From Enterobacter chengduensis (GTDB taxonomy: Bacteria > Pseudomonadota > Gammaproteobacteria > Enterobacterales > Enterobacteriaceae), in the NCBI RefSeq assembly GCF_001984825.2, contig NZ_CP043318.1:3162001-3226000 (forward strand): a stretch of DNA of 64,000 nucleotides, read 5' to 3'. A model generated the notes under the pieces. It saw only the letters and a program-made list of their open reading frames with translations, ran no database searches and was not told the origin of the DNA. The translations under genes were made by a program, and so were the position numbers. Positions 16,426 to 26,461 of the stretch are shown piece after piece (the stretch's first letter is position 1; each line of letters starts with the position of its first letter).

Positions 16426-17628
16426 TCACTGTTCTTTACTGGTAGCTACGGGGGGTAAAAGAAGGTCGGTAACACCCTGCCCGGTCTGACGCATTCGCTC
16501 TGGTGTCAGTTTTGCGTAGCGCTCCGTACTCTGAATACTGGCATGCGCAAGCTGGGCTTTAACGTCATACAGACTGTACTGTCCGCTGGAGACAAGTAAT
16601 GATGCGACGGAATGGCGCGTAGTGTGGAAACAGACTTCACTTTTATCTATCCCGCACTCTGCCAGTATTTTTTCATAGGCCCACCGGGGTTCTGATATTG
16701 GTTTTCCATTATCTTTTACGGCAAACAGATAGGGGTTGCTGCCAGCCCGTGGGATCGAATCAATAATAGATAATGCAACATCACTGAGATACACAGTTCT
16801 GCTGCGACCATTCTTAGTATAAGGAATGAATAACGACCTGTTATCCCGATCAATATGTTTGTGCATGACATTCAGCATTTCTGATTTGCGTGTACCGGTT
16901 AACAGCAGCATGGCTATCAGTCCCCCGGCTGCCTTATTGGGGTATCGTGCCGCAGCGTCGAGGATCCTTCTGATCTCATCGGCGTCAAAAAAGCGCGTCC
17001 GCTGATTATTCTCCTTCAGCAAAGGGATCTTATCGGCTTCATTCTTCTCCAGGACATCCTGTCGTAGCGCAAAACGCCCCATAGTTTTCAGAATAGCCAG
17101 TGCCCTGTTACAGGTAGACGGTGCATACTGCTGGCCGTGAATACGACCCTCAAGCATGTCGAAAAGCACCTGCTGGATTTCCCGGGCCCGAAGGTCACAG
17201 TAACGTATCTTCCCCAGACAAGGTTCAATGTATTGCGTGAAACGCTGAACATCCTTATCCCAGGACTTTTTATGGCGTTTGATGAACGGAACATAGGTCT
17301 GGTGAAAAAACTCACTAAGCGTTGGCATAGCACGATAATTATCGCGTTCTGCCTTAGGGTCATTTCCCAGTGCAATCGCCTCCTTGTGACGGCGGGCTAT
17401 CTGACGGGCTGTCCCCACATCAATTTCAGGGAATCTGCCAATACTGATACTTTTTTTGGTACCGTGGAATGTGTATCGCAGGAGGAAACGTTTGTTACCC
17501 GTTCGACCTGAGAGACATTTGAGGCCGATAACTTCGGTATCAGATACCTCAAGCTCTGTAGATCTGGTATCTGTGTTTGCCGGAAGGGCTTTGATGGATG
17601 AATTGGTGAATCGGAAGGATTTTTGCAT
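16426..17628 (-). CDS. Tyrosine recombinase/integrase (tRNA-proximal copy)
   Basis: A 400-residue P4/phage-type integrase with an N-terminal arm-binding (DUF4102-like) domain (about 1-90), a core-binding domain (about 100-200) and the catalytic domain. R247 is in TGTRKSE, K272 in TKNG, H335 and R338 in HTTRHS, H362 in LAHAS, and the nucleophile is Y371. The ATG at 17628 is supported by GAGGA five bases before it; the frame is open further, to 17658. It is divergent from the UDG-like gene and lies closest to tRNA-Leu, so it is the likelier enzyme for the tRNA site. Confidence 0.94.
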   Translation of the reverse strand: MQKSFRFTNSSIKALPANTDTRSTELEVSDTEVIGLKCLSGRTGNKRFLLRYTFHGTKKSISIGRFPEIDVGTARQIARRHKEAIALGNDPKAERDNYRAMPTLSEFFHQTYVPFIKRHKKSWDKDVQRFTQYIEPCLGKIRYCDLRAREIQQVLFDMLEGRIHGQQYAPSTCNRALAILKTMGRFALRQDVLEKNEADKIPLLKENNQRTRFFDADEIRRILDAAARYPNKAAGGLIAMLLLTGTRKSEMLNVMHKHIDRDNRSLFIPYTKNGRSRTVYLSDVALSIIDSIPRAGSNPYLFAVKDNGKPISEPRWAYEKILAECGIDKSEVCFHTTRHSVASLLVSSGQYSLYDVKAQLAHASIQSTERYAKLTPERMRQTGQGVTDLLLPPVATSKEQ

Positions 17629-17708
17629 ATTTATCCTCATGTATCTGATTGATATCATGAAAATAATATATATTTGAAGGTGTTTTTATTACGGGGCAGG
17701 ATTGAAGA

Positions 17709-18449
17709 ATGGAAAAGCTATTAGACGCGTACAAACGGATATTGCAGGAAGTTAACGCCCAGTCATTTAACCTGAATGAGGATAAATACTCAGGCGTATT
17801 TTTACCCGTACCCTTTGAAGAATACTGGCATTCACCGATAAAAATCATGCTGGTTGGACGTGAAACCGCAGACTGGAATACGCTGAATGGTAAGAATACG
17901 ATATCACGGGTGTTGGGACTTATACCTGACGTCACCATCGGTCAAGTGGTTGAAGAAGCTGTAGATCGTTACAGGAAACATCTTCCGGTACAAAATTATG
18001 GCACCACCAACCTCAAATCACGTAGCCGCTTCACGCAGTATCATTTCCGGCTGGCCTGGGAGCTTAATATTCCTCCTCAGGCTATCGTGTATGCCAATCT
18101 ACTGGCGTGGGATTACGATGGGCTGACACCTCTCACCCGTCCTGTAAATGAAGTGCAGGAAGTCATATTAGCCTCACTGAAACTGCTGGCGGTACAAATT
18201 AAACACCTTGAACCAAATTTCATCATCTTTGCATCCGGAGCCCGGAGAACAGACTACATCATAAAACAAGTGCTTACTGAGTTAGGCGGCTATGAGACTT
18301 CTTCAGTCATACCGGGGAAGCTGTGGGAGTTCAAAACAGGTAATGCAATCTGTTTCAGAATTGCCCATCCAAGGGCTATGCGCGGACACCAGAAGTACAG
18401 AGATGAGGTGATTGCACGAATTAAGCAACTTTGTACTCAGGGTGGCTAG
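17709..18449 (+). CDS. Uracil-DNA-glycosylase-like protein
   Basis: A 246-residue protein at the tRNA end of the element. An N-terminal motif KIMLVGRETADWN, an internal IIFASGARR strand and a C-terminal IAHPRAM segment occupy the places of the active-site loops of the uracil-DNA glycosylase superfamily. The canonical GQDPYH of family 1 is absent, so activity is not assured. UDG-like genes are known pipolin partners, which supports the call. Repair of uracil in element DNA, or an anti-defence use, is inference. AGGA lies nine bases before the ATG, and the gene is divergent from the integrase, 80 bases away. Confidence 0.62.
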   Translation: MEKLLDAYKRILQEVNAQSFNLNEDKYSGVFLPVPFEEYWHSPIKIMLVGRETADWNTLNGKNTISRVLGLIPDVTIGQVVEEAVDRYRKHLPVQNYGTTNLKSRSRFTQYHFRLAWELNIPPQAIVYANLLAWDYDGLTPLTRPVNEVQEVILASLKLLAVQIKHLEPNFIIFASGARRTDYIIKQVLTELGGYETSSVIPGKLWEFKTGNAICFRIAHPRAMRGHQKYRDEVIARIKQLCTQGG

Positions 18450-18689
18450 AGCATTACAGCTTGCTCAGCAGGGCCCCCTTCCCGGAAGAGTACCGGAAAA
18501 CAGGCAAAACGACCTGGTTCTCTATGCTGGAGGCGACACGTTCGATTCGGCATTACCACGCTGGAGATTGCAGCTCATTGCACCCCGTGAGCACAGGATA
18601 TGCACAGGGCGTGAATTTCAGGCACAAAAAAACCACCTTTCGGTGGTTTCACGACACTGCTTATTGCTTTGATTATTCTTTGTTTCCCA
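18450..18689. other. Element-tRNA junction region
   Basis: This 240-base stretch holds no supported gene. It contains a terminator for the tRNA cluster (18625-18650). The element boundary should lie here or in the 3' half of tRNA-Leu, because the 3' end of that tRNA points towards the element. Confidence 0.6.
18625..18650 (-). terminator. Terminator of the glyW-cysT-leuZ cluster
   Basis: AACCACC pairs with GGTGGTT around TTTC; read leftward it is followed by seven Ts. It lies 40 bases after the 3' end of tRNA-Leu. Confidence 0.8.
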
Positions 18690-18776
18690 TGGTAGCCGGA
18701 GTGGGACTTGAACCCACACAGCGCGAACGCCGAGGGATTTTAAATCCCTTGTGTCTACCGATTCCACCATCCGGCC
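18690..18776 (-). tRNA. leuZ: tRNA-Leu (anticodon TAA)
   Basis: An 87-base leucine tRNA with long variable arm, TTCAAGTCC T-loop, encoded CCA end and anticodon TAA in GGATTTAAAATCC. The order glyW-cysT-leuZ after pgsA is that of Escherichia coli. The 3' end faces the mobile element and is the likely integration site. The gene is complete, so integration restored it. Confidence 0.95.
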
Positions 18777-18787
18777 AGGGAAGAAAG

Positions 18788-18861
18788 TGGAGGCGCGTTC
18801 CGGAGTCGAACCGGACTAGACGGATTTGCAATCCGCTACATAACCGCTTTGCTAACGCGCC
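18788..18861 (-). tRNA. cysT: tRNA-Cys (anticodon GCA)
   Basis: A 74-base tRNA with acceptor GGCGCGT, anticodon GCA and encoded CCA. It sits between tRNA-Gly and tRNA-Leu and is transcribed with them. Confidence 0.95.
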
Positions 18862-18907
18862 GTAAAAATTTTCTAACTGACACCCGCTACTGCGCATGTC
18901 TTTAATC

Positions 18908-18983
<76 letters not shown>

Positions 18984-19135
18984 ATGTCATCAAGTAAACG
19001 TCTAACCACTTGATTTCACTATCGTCCGGCTTGCTGTGCCGCCGTTCGATGCGTTGCATTCTACTGATATGACGTTATGAGTCAACGTTATTTTTTGCAT
19101 CCCCGGATCGTTTGCTGAAAATTACGGCGAAACGA

Positions 19136-19684
19136 TCACTGATCAAGCAAATCCCCACGCGCGGCGTTCAAATATTGCAGCATTGACCACAGCGTCAGCA
19201 CTGCCGCCACCCACAGGAGGCCAATCCCCGCCCACTCAACCCAGGCGTTCGGACGCCAGAGCATCCAGACCAGCGCCGCCATCTGCGCCGTCGTTTTGAC
19301 TTTACCAATCCACGAGACCGCCACGCTGCTGCGTTTGCCCAGTTCCGCCATCCACTCGCGCAGAGCAGAAATAATGATCTCACGGCCGATCATGGTGGCC
19401 GCAGGCAGCGTCACCCACCAGGTATGATAGTGCTCGGCCACCAGCACCATGGCGATAGCAACCATCACTTTATCCGCTACCGGATCGAGGAAGGCGCCGA
19501 AACGGGTGCTTTGATTCCAGCGACGGGCCAGATAGCCGTCAAACCAGTCGGTTACCGCGGCAACAAGGAAGATCAGTGCGCAGGCGAAAGGTGCCCAGAC
19601 AACCGGCAGGTAAAACGCCAGCACAAAGAACGGTATAAGCACGACACGAAAGAGAGTGAGCAACGTAGGGATATTATATTGCAT
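19136..19684 (-). CDS. pgsA: CDP-diacylglycerol--glycerol-3-phosphate phosphatidyltransferase
   Basis: A 182-residue inner-membrane enzyme that makes phosphatidylglycerol phosphate, the precursor of phosphatidylglycerol and cardiolipin. The CDP-alcohol phosphotransferase motif is visible as [27 protein letters not shown] near residues 46-72, with several membrane helices around it. Length and sequence match the enterobacterial protein. It follows uvrC at 56 bases and precedes the tRNA cluster, the same order as in Escherichia coli. Confidence 0.97.
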   Translation of the reverse strand: MQYNIPTLLTLFRVVLIPFFVLAFYLPVVWAPFACALIFLVAAVTDWFDGYLARRWNQSTRFGAFLDPVADKVMVAIAMVLVAEHYHTWWVTLPAATMIGREIIISALREWMAELGKRSSVAVSWIGKVKTTAQMAALVWMLWRPNAWVEWAGIGLLWVAAVLTLWSMLQYLNAARGDLLDQ

Positions 19685-19740
19685 AGTGACGGTAACTATT
19701 TGTTGTCAGTAAAATTTCGCTCTATGTTGCTACAGAGCCC

Positions 19741-21573
19741 TCAATGTTTCAACGAGTAGTAGATCTTTTCTGCCAGCCCTTGCGAAATACCCGGCACTTT
19801 TGCAATTTCCTCCATGCTGGCGCTGAGTAATCCTTGCAATCCGCCCATATACTTCAGCAGCATCTGGCGACGTTTTGGCCCAACGCCTTCGATCGTCTCC
19901 AGGGCGCTGGTGTTTTTCACCTTCGCCCGTTTTTTGCGGTGGCCGCTGATGGCGTGATCGTGGGACTCATCGCGAATATGCTGGATAACGTGCAGCGCCG
20001 GAGAGTCCGGCGGCAGGCTGAAGCCCTCACCTTCCGGCTCGAAGAACAGCGTCTCCAGGCCAGCCTTACGATCGGCTCCTTTTGCCACCCCCAGCAGCAG
20101 CGGATGGTTTTTATCCCAGCTGACGTCAAGCGATTCAAATACCGCTTTCGCCTGGCCGAGCTGCCCTTTCCCACCGTCAATCAGGATCACATCCGGGATT
20201 TTGCTCTCTTCGATGGCTTTACCATAGCGGCGACGCAGCACCTGATTCATGGCCGCATAATCATCGCCCGGCGTGATTCCGGTGATGTTATAGCGGCGAT
20301 ACTCGGCGCGCAGCGGGCCGTTGGCATCAAACACCACGCAGGACGCCACCGTCTGTTCCCCCATCGTATGACTGATGTCGAAACACTCCATCCGCTTCAC
20401 TTCCGGCAGCTTCAGCAGCGTCGCCAGGGCCGTTAAGCGCTGGTGTACCGTCGACTGCTGCGACAGCTTAGTGGTGAGTGCCGTTGCCGCGTTGGTTCGC
20501 GCCAGCTTCAGATAGCGCGCGCGATCGCCGCGCGGTTTGGTCTGTACATTGACCCGACGGCCCGCCAGTTCAGAGAGGGAATCGGCCAGCAGGGTTTTAT
20601 CGTCAAGATTAAAATCAAGCAGGATCTCAGAAGGCAGCGTGCGCATTTGGCTCCCCTGCAGATAGAACTGCCCGACAAAGGTTTCCACCACTTCACCCAG
20701 TTCGGTTCCGCCCGGCACTTTCGGGAAATAGCTGCGGCTGCCGAGCACTTTGCCCTGGCGAATAAACAGCACGTGCACGCAGGCCATCCCGGCGTCAAAG
20801 GCGACGCCGATGACGTCGAGATCGTCACCGGTATTGGAGACAAACTGTTTCTCAGTGACTCTGCGCACCGCCTGAATTTGGTCGCGGATACGCGCAGCTT
20901 CTTCGAACTCGAGCGCGGCGCTGGCTTTTTCCATCCGCGCGATCAGCTGCGTTAAGACCTGATCGTCTTTTCCGGCTAAGAACAGGCGCACATAATCCAC
21001 CTGCTGGGCATACTCTTCTTCACTCACCAGGCCGGCCACGCAGGGGCCCAGGCAGCGTCCAATCTGGTACTGCAGGCACGGGCGCGAGCGGTTACGGTAA
21101 ACGCTGTTTTCGCACTGGCGGATCGGGAAGATTTTTTGCAGCAGCGCCAGCGTTTCACGCACGGCATAGCCGTTTGGGAAAGGGCCGAAATATTCGCCCT
21201 TCGCGTGTTTAGCACCGCGGTGCATGGCGAGGCGCGGATGGGTGTCGCCGCTCAGAAAAATAAACGGGTAGGATTTATCATCACGCAGCAGGACGTTATA
21301 GCGCGGCTGGTAGAGCTTAATGTAGTTGTGCTCAAGCAGCAGGGCTTCCGTCTCCGTGTGCGTGACGGTGACATCAATATTCTGAATGAGGGAAACCAGC
21401 GCTTCGGTCTTACGGGAGGCCAGGTTACTGCGAAAATAGCTGGAAAGGCGTTTTTTAAGGTCTTTGGCCTTCCCCACATAGATAACCGTACCGCCAGCGT
21501 CATACATGCGATAGACGCCAGGCTGGCTGGTTACGGTTTTCAGAAATGCCTTTGAATCGAACACATCACTCAC
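19741..21573 (-). CDS. uvrC: Excinuclease ABC subunit C
   Basis: A 610-residue UvrC, the nuclease that makes both incisions in nucleotide excision repair. The N-terminal GIY-YIG domain ([18 protein letters not shown], about 20-37) makes the 3' cut. A UVR coiled segment lies near 205-240 ([11 protein letters not shown]). The RNase-H-like C-terminal nuclease is followed by tandem helix-hairpin-helix motifs near the end ([17 protein letters not shown]). It is nearly identical to the Escherichia coli protein. The start overlaps the uvrY stop by four bases. Confidence 0.98.
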   Translation of the reverse strand: MSDVFDSKAFLKTVTSQPGVYRMYDAGGTVIYVGKAKDLKKRLSSYFRSNLASRKTEALVSLIQNIDVTVTHTETEALLLEHNYIKLYQPRYNVLLRDDKSYPFIFLSGDTHPRLAMHRGAKHAKGEYFGPFPNGYAVRETLALLQKIFPIRQCENSVYRNRSRPCLQYQIGRCLGPCVAGLVSEEEYAQQVDYVRLFLAGKDDQVLTQLIARMEKASAALEFEEAARIRDQIQAVRRVTEKQFVSNTGDDLDVIGVAFDAGMACVHVLFIRQGKVLGSRSYFPKVPGGTELGEVVETFVGQFYLQGSQMRTLPSEILLDFNLDDKTLLADSLSELAGRRVNVQTKPRGDRARYLKLARTNAATALTTKLSQQSTVHQRLTALATLLKLPEVKRMECFDISHTMGEQTVASCVVFDANGPLRAEYRRYNITGITPGDDYAAMNQVLRRRYGKAIEESKIPDVILIDGGKGQLGQAKAVFESLDVSWDKNHPLLLGVAKGADRKAGLETLFFEPEGEGFSLPPDSPALHVIQHIRDESHDHAISGHRKKRAKVKNTSALETIEGVGPKRRQMLLKYMGGLQGLLSASMEEIAKVPGISQGLAEKIYYSLKH

Positions 21574-22226
21574 TGACTTAACAACGTCTCCGCATTACAC
21601 AAACCATGCCGGATGGCCAGATGCGTCAGTTCAACATCACCATGAATGTTCAGTTTACTGAACATCCGGTAACGATAGCTGTTCACCGTTTTAGGGCTGA
21701 GATTCAGCTGTTCCGAGATCTCATTCACCTTCTGGCCTTTGGTGATCATCAGCATAATCTGCAATTCACGCTCAGACAAACTCGCAAACGGTGATTCGGT
21801 TTTCTCGGGTTCAATCTGGCTTAGCGCCATCTGTTGGGCAATGTCGGAAGCAATGTAACGCTGCCCGGCAAACACGGAGCGGATAGCATTGACGACTTCC
21901 TGCGGCGCAGCGCCTTTACTCAGGTAACCCGCTGCACCCGCCTGCATCACTTTCGCGGGCAGCGGGTTTTCGGTATGCACGGTCAGCATGATGACTTTCG
22001 TATCAACAAAGGTGCGGGCGATTTTGCGGGTTGCTTCAAGACCACCGATACCGGGCATGTTCATATCCATCAGCACTACGTCGGCCGAGTTAGTGCGGCA
22101 CCATTTTACCGCGTCTTCGCCACAGCACGCCTCACCGGCAACTTTAATACCTTTAATATCTTCAAGAATGCGTCGTATCCCTGCGCGCACCAGTTCGTGG
22201 TCATCAACAAGAAGGACGTTGATCAA
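21570..22226 (-). CDS. uvrY: BarA-partner response regulator
   Basis: A 218-residue two-component regulator. The receiver domain (1-120) contains the acidic pocket at DDHE and the phosphoacceptor Asp in VLMDMNMPG (D54). The C-terminal LuxR-type helix-turn-helix includes [35 protein letters not shown]. With the sensor BarA it controls the Csr small RNAs and carbon metabolism, motility and virulence. It ends in an ATGA overlap with uvrC. Confidence 0.97.
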   Translation of the reverse strand: MINVLLVDDHELVRAGIRRILEDIKGIKVAGEACCGEDAVKWCRTNSADVVLMDMNMPGIGGLEATRKIARTFVDTKVIMLTVHTENPLPAKVMQAGAAGYLSKGAAPQEVVNAIRSVFAGQRYIASDIAQQMALSQIEPEKTESPFASLSERELQIMLMITKGQKVNEISEQLNLSPKTVNSYRYRMFSKLNIHGDVELTHLAIRHGLCNAETLLSQ

Positions 22227-22693
22227 AGGAAATGTCTCCAGAATAGGGATAACGCTACTGAGTGATAATTTGGTTTATACTAACGGTTTTCCTCACAAGA
22301 TTAAAACGTTAAAAAACCGGCTATTCGATTTTGCTCTCGTTTTTGGAAATTAGGCTGTACAGTCCGTGGAAAGAGAGCCCGTGGATACAGGGCTTTTGCG
22401 GCTTTTTTTAAGCATCTGTATTCAAAAAGTTACAAAAAACGTGCAGCGTTTCCTTGCAAAAAGAACACTCCTCAAATTTTTGTAACAATAATTAACGACA
22501 AGCAAACCGGGTATAAACAATTAATAGCCTTTAACTGCGGTTCAGTTTACCGGCACGTCCTGTTTACGCAATTAAACATCTGCGTAAAAGTACGAAAAAC
22601 AACCGCTGCATTTTTTGCTTTAGCTTGTGGTATACTCCGCCGCCTTGACTTTCGTCGTCGCGCTTTAGCGCCGTTTAATAATGAGGAAAATAA
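22227..22693. other. Divergent promoter region of uvrY and yecF
   Basis: This 467-base AT-rich region holds no gene. The extended -10 element before yecF (TG-G-TATACT at 22628-22636) is its clearest signal. The stretch next to uvrY presumably carries the uvrY promoter. Confidence 0.6.
22628..22636 (+). promoter_or_regulatory. Extended -10 promoter of yecF
   Basis: TG, one base, then TATACT form an extended -10 element. The -35 region 17 bases upstream is weak. The ATG of yecF follows at 22694. Confidence 0.6.
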
Positions 22694-22918
22694 ATGAGCA
22701 CACCTGAATTTGCCACTGCGGAGAATAACCAGGAACTGGCACAGGAAGTAAACTGCCTGAAAGCGCTGCTAACGTTGATGCTGCAGGCGATGGGCCAGGC
22801 GGATGCTGGTCGTGTGATCATTAAAATGGAAAAACAAATCGCGGAGATGGAAGACCAGGCTGAATCTGCGGTATTTGCTAACACCGTTAAGCAAATCAAA
22901 CAAGCCTACCGCCAGTAA
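22694..22918 (+). CDS. yecF: DUF2594 family small protein YecF
   Basis: A 74-residue soluble protein of unknown function, conserved in enterobacteria. It is largely helical, with an acidic central helix ([13 protein letters not shown]), and may be a coiled coil. GAGGAAA lies eight bases before the ATG. In Escherichia coli the same gene sits between uvrY and sdiA. A strong hairpin follows the stop. Confidence 0.93.
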   Translation: MSTPEFATAENNQELAQEVNCLKALLTLMLQAMGQADAGRVIIKMEKQIAEMEDQAESAVFANTVKQIKQAYRQ

Positions 22919-22921
22919 CAA

Positions 22922-22952
22922 AAAACGGCTGAATGCAGCGCATTCAGCCGTT
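22922..22952 (-). terminator. Terminator between yecF and sdiA
   Basis: CGGCTGAATG (22926-22935) pairs with CATTCAGCCG (22941-22950). Read leftward it is followed by a T-run, so it mainly serves sdiA, but it can also end yecF transcripts. Confidence 0.8.
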
Positions 22953-22984
22953 CGCTCGTCTGTCACGCAGAACGTCTTCTCCCG

Positions 22985-23707
22985 TCAGATCAGCCCCGTT
23001 GCCGCCGCGTAGCACGCGATCTGGGTCTTGTTGGGTGCATTAAATTTCTTCTGCATATTCTTCTGATGGAAGTTAACGGTATTCTCGGAGATGGAGAGGA
23101 TGATCGCTATTTCCGCAGACGTCTTTCCTTCCGCAGTCCATTTCAGAATTTCACGTTCACGTTTGCTGAATTTCATTTCGGGTGGCATGACCATCCCGTC
23201 TTCAAAACGCATCAGCGAAGTTAAGGCCATTTGCACCAGCATTTGCAGACGCAGTTCAATTTCCTCATGGGTATACGGCCCTTCCAGTACGCTAGTACGT
23301 GAAACTGACAGGAAGCCGAGCGCGTGATTAGGCAACATCAGGCACTGCGTTATTCCTGCGCGTAAACCGTGATCCTGCGCGCCATGCCATAATTCCTGCG
23401 CGTCAGCGAATAATGCGTCGGTCCAGGGTAAATGACCCTGCATGAAATTCTCCGGTTTTAAAACCGGATCAATCGCGAAATAGTTCGCGGACTGATATTG
23501 CGCCATCCACGGCTTTGGATACGTGGTTTGCAGCGATATCTTTGGCCGCGTAAATGGCACGGGATGACGCACGCAGAGCGCGTAATAATCGAACTCAAGC
23601 GCCTGCGTTTGTCGCTCTAGTTCCTGATATACCTCGTCGGCACAGGTCAATTCCTGAAACCGGAGGAAGCAATCCCGTCGCCAGGTGAAAAAGTCTGAAT
23701 CCCTCAT
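22985..23707 (-). CDS. sdiA: LuxR-type quorum-sensing regulator SdiA
   Basis: A 240-residue LuxR homologue that senses acyl-homoserine lactones made by other bacteria; enterobacteria with sdiA usually lack a synthase, and none is next to it here. The autoinducer-binding domain (about 20-165) has the conserved W, Y and D positions (YPKPWMAQYQSANYFAIDPVL). The C-terminal helix-turn-helix includes KREREILKWTAEGKTSAEIAIILSISENTVNFH. Length matches the Escherichia coli protein. Confidence 0.96.
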   Translation of the reverse strand: MRDSDFFTWRRDCFLRFQELTCADEVYQELERQTQALEFDYYALCVRHPVPFTRPKISLQTTYPKPWMAQYQSANYFAIDPVLKPENFMQGHLPWTDALFADAQELWHGAQDHGLRAGITQCLMLPNHALGFLSVSRTSVLEGPYTHEEIELRLQMLVQMALTSLMRFEDGMVMPPEMKFSKREREILKWTAEGKTSAEIAIILSISENTVNFHQKNMQKKFNAPNKTQIACYAAATGLI

Positions 23708-23928
23708 ACTTACTAAATGAAGCCTCTGAAAAGATAATCATTATTATGGTGAATATAACCTAACACATAAAACTTTTTTCAAACGACAAAATATCGGCAA
23801 TTGCACGATTAACTTTACTCTCGATAAGGTTTATCCGAGCGGGATGGAATAAAAAAACAAAGGATAGCGCACAGCGAGAGAATAATTTGCTCCAGGCTAA
23901 ATTTCTGGAGCAAATTAGCGCAAAAATG

Positions 23929-24681
23929 CTACTGCATGAGGAATTTTTCAAGGAACTGACGGGTTCGCGGCTGCTGTGGGTTAGCAAACAGGCTTTTCGC
24001 TGGCCCCTGCTCCACAATCCGTCCCTGATCCATGAAGATGGCTCTGTCAGCAACGTCGCGTGCAAAGCTCATCTCGTGCGTCACGATCACCATCGTCCGT
24101 TTTTCCTGCGCCAGCTGGCGAATGGTGTTCAGCACTTCGCCTACCAGTTCCGGATCGAGCGCAGAGGTCGGTTCATCAAAAAGAATCACGTCCGGGCGCA
24201 TCGCCAGCGCGCGCGCTATCGCCACGCGCTGCTGTTGCCCTCCCGACAGACGACGCGGATAGCTGGTCTCTTTCCCCGCCAGCCCGACCTTAGCGAGCAG
24301 CTCGCGCGCGCGCGCCGTTGCGTCCTCTTTCGATTCACCTTTTACAATCACCGGCCCTTCGATAATGTTCTCCAGCACCGTGCGGTGCGGGAAGAGGTTG
24401 AAGTTCTGGAAAACGAAGCCGACGTGCTGGCGCAGGCGGCGAATCAATCCTTTCTGCTGGCTGATAGACTTCCCGGTATCAATCGTTATCTCCCCAACCC
24501 GAATGGTGCCGCCTTCCGGCTGTTCAAGCAGGTTAATGCTGCGCAGCAGCGTCGTCTTTCCCGAACCGCTCGGCCCGATAATCGCCACCACTTCACCCTG
24601 CTCCACCTCCAGGTCGATCCCGTGGAGCACCGTTTGACCGTGGAATTTTTTCACCAGGTTTTTGACGTCGATAGCACTCAT
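23929..24681 (-). CDS. tcyN: L-cystine ABC transporter ATP-binding protein
   Basis: A 250-residue ATPase of the cystine/diaminopimelate transporter. Walker A GPSGSGKT is near residue 36-43, the signature LSGGQQQR near 145 and Walker B VILFDEP after it. It powers TcyL with TcyJ as the binding protein. The start overlaps the tcyL stop by four bases. It is the last gene of the leftward cluster tcyJ-dcyD-tcyL-tcyN. Confidence 0.97.
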   Translation of the reverse strand: MSAIDVKNLVKKFHGQTVLHGIDLEVEQGEVVAIIGPSGSGKTTLLRSINLLEQPEGGTIRVGEITIDTGKSISQQKGLIRRLRQHVGFVFQNFNLFPHRTVLENIIEGPVIVKGESKEDATARARELLAKVGLAGKETSYPRRLSGGQQQRVAIARALAMRPDVILFDEPTSALDPELVGEVLNTIRQLAQEKRTMVIVTHEMSFARDVADRAIFMDQGRIVEQGPAKSLFANPQQPRTRQFLEKFLMQ

Positions 24682-25346
24682 TTTGGATCACGCTCCTGGC
24701 GGTTAAGCTGGTTTTCGAAGTAGTTTTGCAGGGCAGACAGCACCGTCGCCATCACCCAGTAAATCAGGGAGGCGGCCAGATACATGGTAAAGACCTCAAG
24801 CGTGCGTGACGTAATCAGCTGCGCCTGACGGAACAGCTCCGGTACCTGGATCGTTGCCGCCAGGGAGGTATCTTTCACCAGGCTGATGAAGCTGTTGCTC
24901 AGCGGTGGAAGCGCTACGCGCGCCGCCTGCGGCAGAATGGCGCGACGCAGCGTCTGCCACGGCGTCATCCCGATACTGGCCGCCGCTTCCCACTGCCCTT
25001 TGTCGATGGAGGAGATGGCCGCTCGCAGCGTTTCAGAGGTGTACGCTGCGGTATTGAGCGACAGGCCAATCATCGCGGCGGGGATCGGATCCAGCTCGAT
25101 ACCAAACTGCGGTAAGCCGTAGTAGATCATAAAGAGCTGGGCGATAAGCGGCGTGCCGCGAAACACGGAGATATAGAAGCGCGCCAGCCAGCGTACCGGC
25201 AGGATGGGCGACATGCGCATTAATGCCAGCACAAATCCCAATACCAGCCCGAAGAACATCCCGCCGATACTGAGCTGTAACGTAAATACCGCACCTTTCA
25301 GCAGATACGGCAGAGAATCAATAACCAGTTGAATACTTTCTTGCAT
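24678..25346 (-). CDS. tcyL: L-cystine ABC transporter permease
   Basis: A 222-residue inner-membrane permease of the polar amino acid family, with about five hydrophobic helices and the EAA loop EAAASIGMTPWQTLRRAILPQA near residue 138. It carries cystine and related sulphur amino acids from TcyJ into the cell. It lies 21 bases after dcyD and overlaps tcyN. Confidence 0.97.
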   Translation of the reverse strand: MQESIQLVIDSLPYLLKGAVFTLQLSIGGMFFGLVLGFVLALMRMSPILPVRWLARFYISVFRGTPLIAQLFMIYYGLPQFGIELDPIPAAMIGLSLNTAAYTSETLRAAISSIDKGQWEAAASIGMTPWQTLRRAILPQAARVALPPLSNSFISLVKDTSLAATIQVPELFRQAQLITSRTLEVFTMYLAASLIYWVMATVLSALQNYFENQLNRQERDPK

Positions 25347-25367
25347 TATTATTTTTCGACCTGATTT

Positions 25368-26390
<1,023 letters not shown>

Positions 26391-26418
26391 TCATTATGCA
26401 CGCAGACGCGTAAGAAAT

Positions 26419-26449
26419 AAAAAAGGCGCTTTTAAAAGCGCCTTTTTTT
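26419..26449 (-). terminator. Terminator after tcyJ
   Basis: AGGCGCTTTT pairs with AAAAGCGCCT, flanked by A- and T-runs on both sides, between the stop of tcyJ and the start of dcyD. It would reduce read-through into dcyD. Confidence 0.85.
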
Positions 26450-26461
26450 CACGTCAAAGAC

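Larger units (their letters stand above)
1..18776. mobile_element. Pipolin-type integrated element (left end outside window)
   Basis: The stretch is visibly AT-richer than the flanking backbone and ends at the leucine tRNA gene. It holds a family B DNA polymerase, two tyrosine recombinases, an AlpA-like protein, a UDG-like gene and type I restriction-modification genes. Pipolins are known as elements defined by a primer-independent PolB, often integrated at tRNA genes in enterobacteria, and this gene set fits that class. The right boundary is inferred to be the 3' part of tRNA-Leu. The left attachment site is not in the window, so total size is unknown. No second copy of the tRNA 3' end was noticed by eye within 1-18600. 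Confidence 0.85.

Noticed and set aside
1..18600. Search for a CRISPR array in the element
   Set aside because: No regularly spaced short repeats were seen; the only repeats are the 44-base pair and the 127-base tandem unit.
1..18600. Possible phage structural or lysis genes
   Set aside because: No capsid, tail, terminase, holin or lysozyme-like protein was seen, so a prophage is unlikely.
18412..18865. Frames of 86 and 144 residues running into the tRNA genes
   Set aside because: They cross the element boundary and two tRNA genes, so they cannot be real proteins.
23760..24065. 101-residue minus-strand frame beyond tcyN
   Set aside because: It overlaps the 3' end of tcyN in another frame and lacks a start signal.
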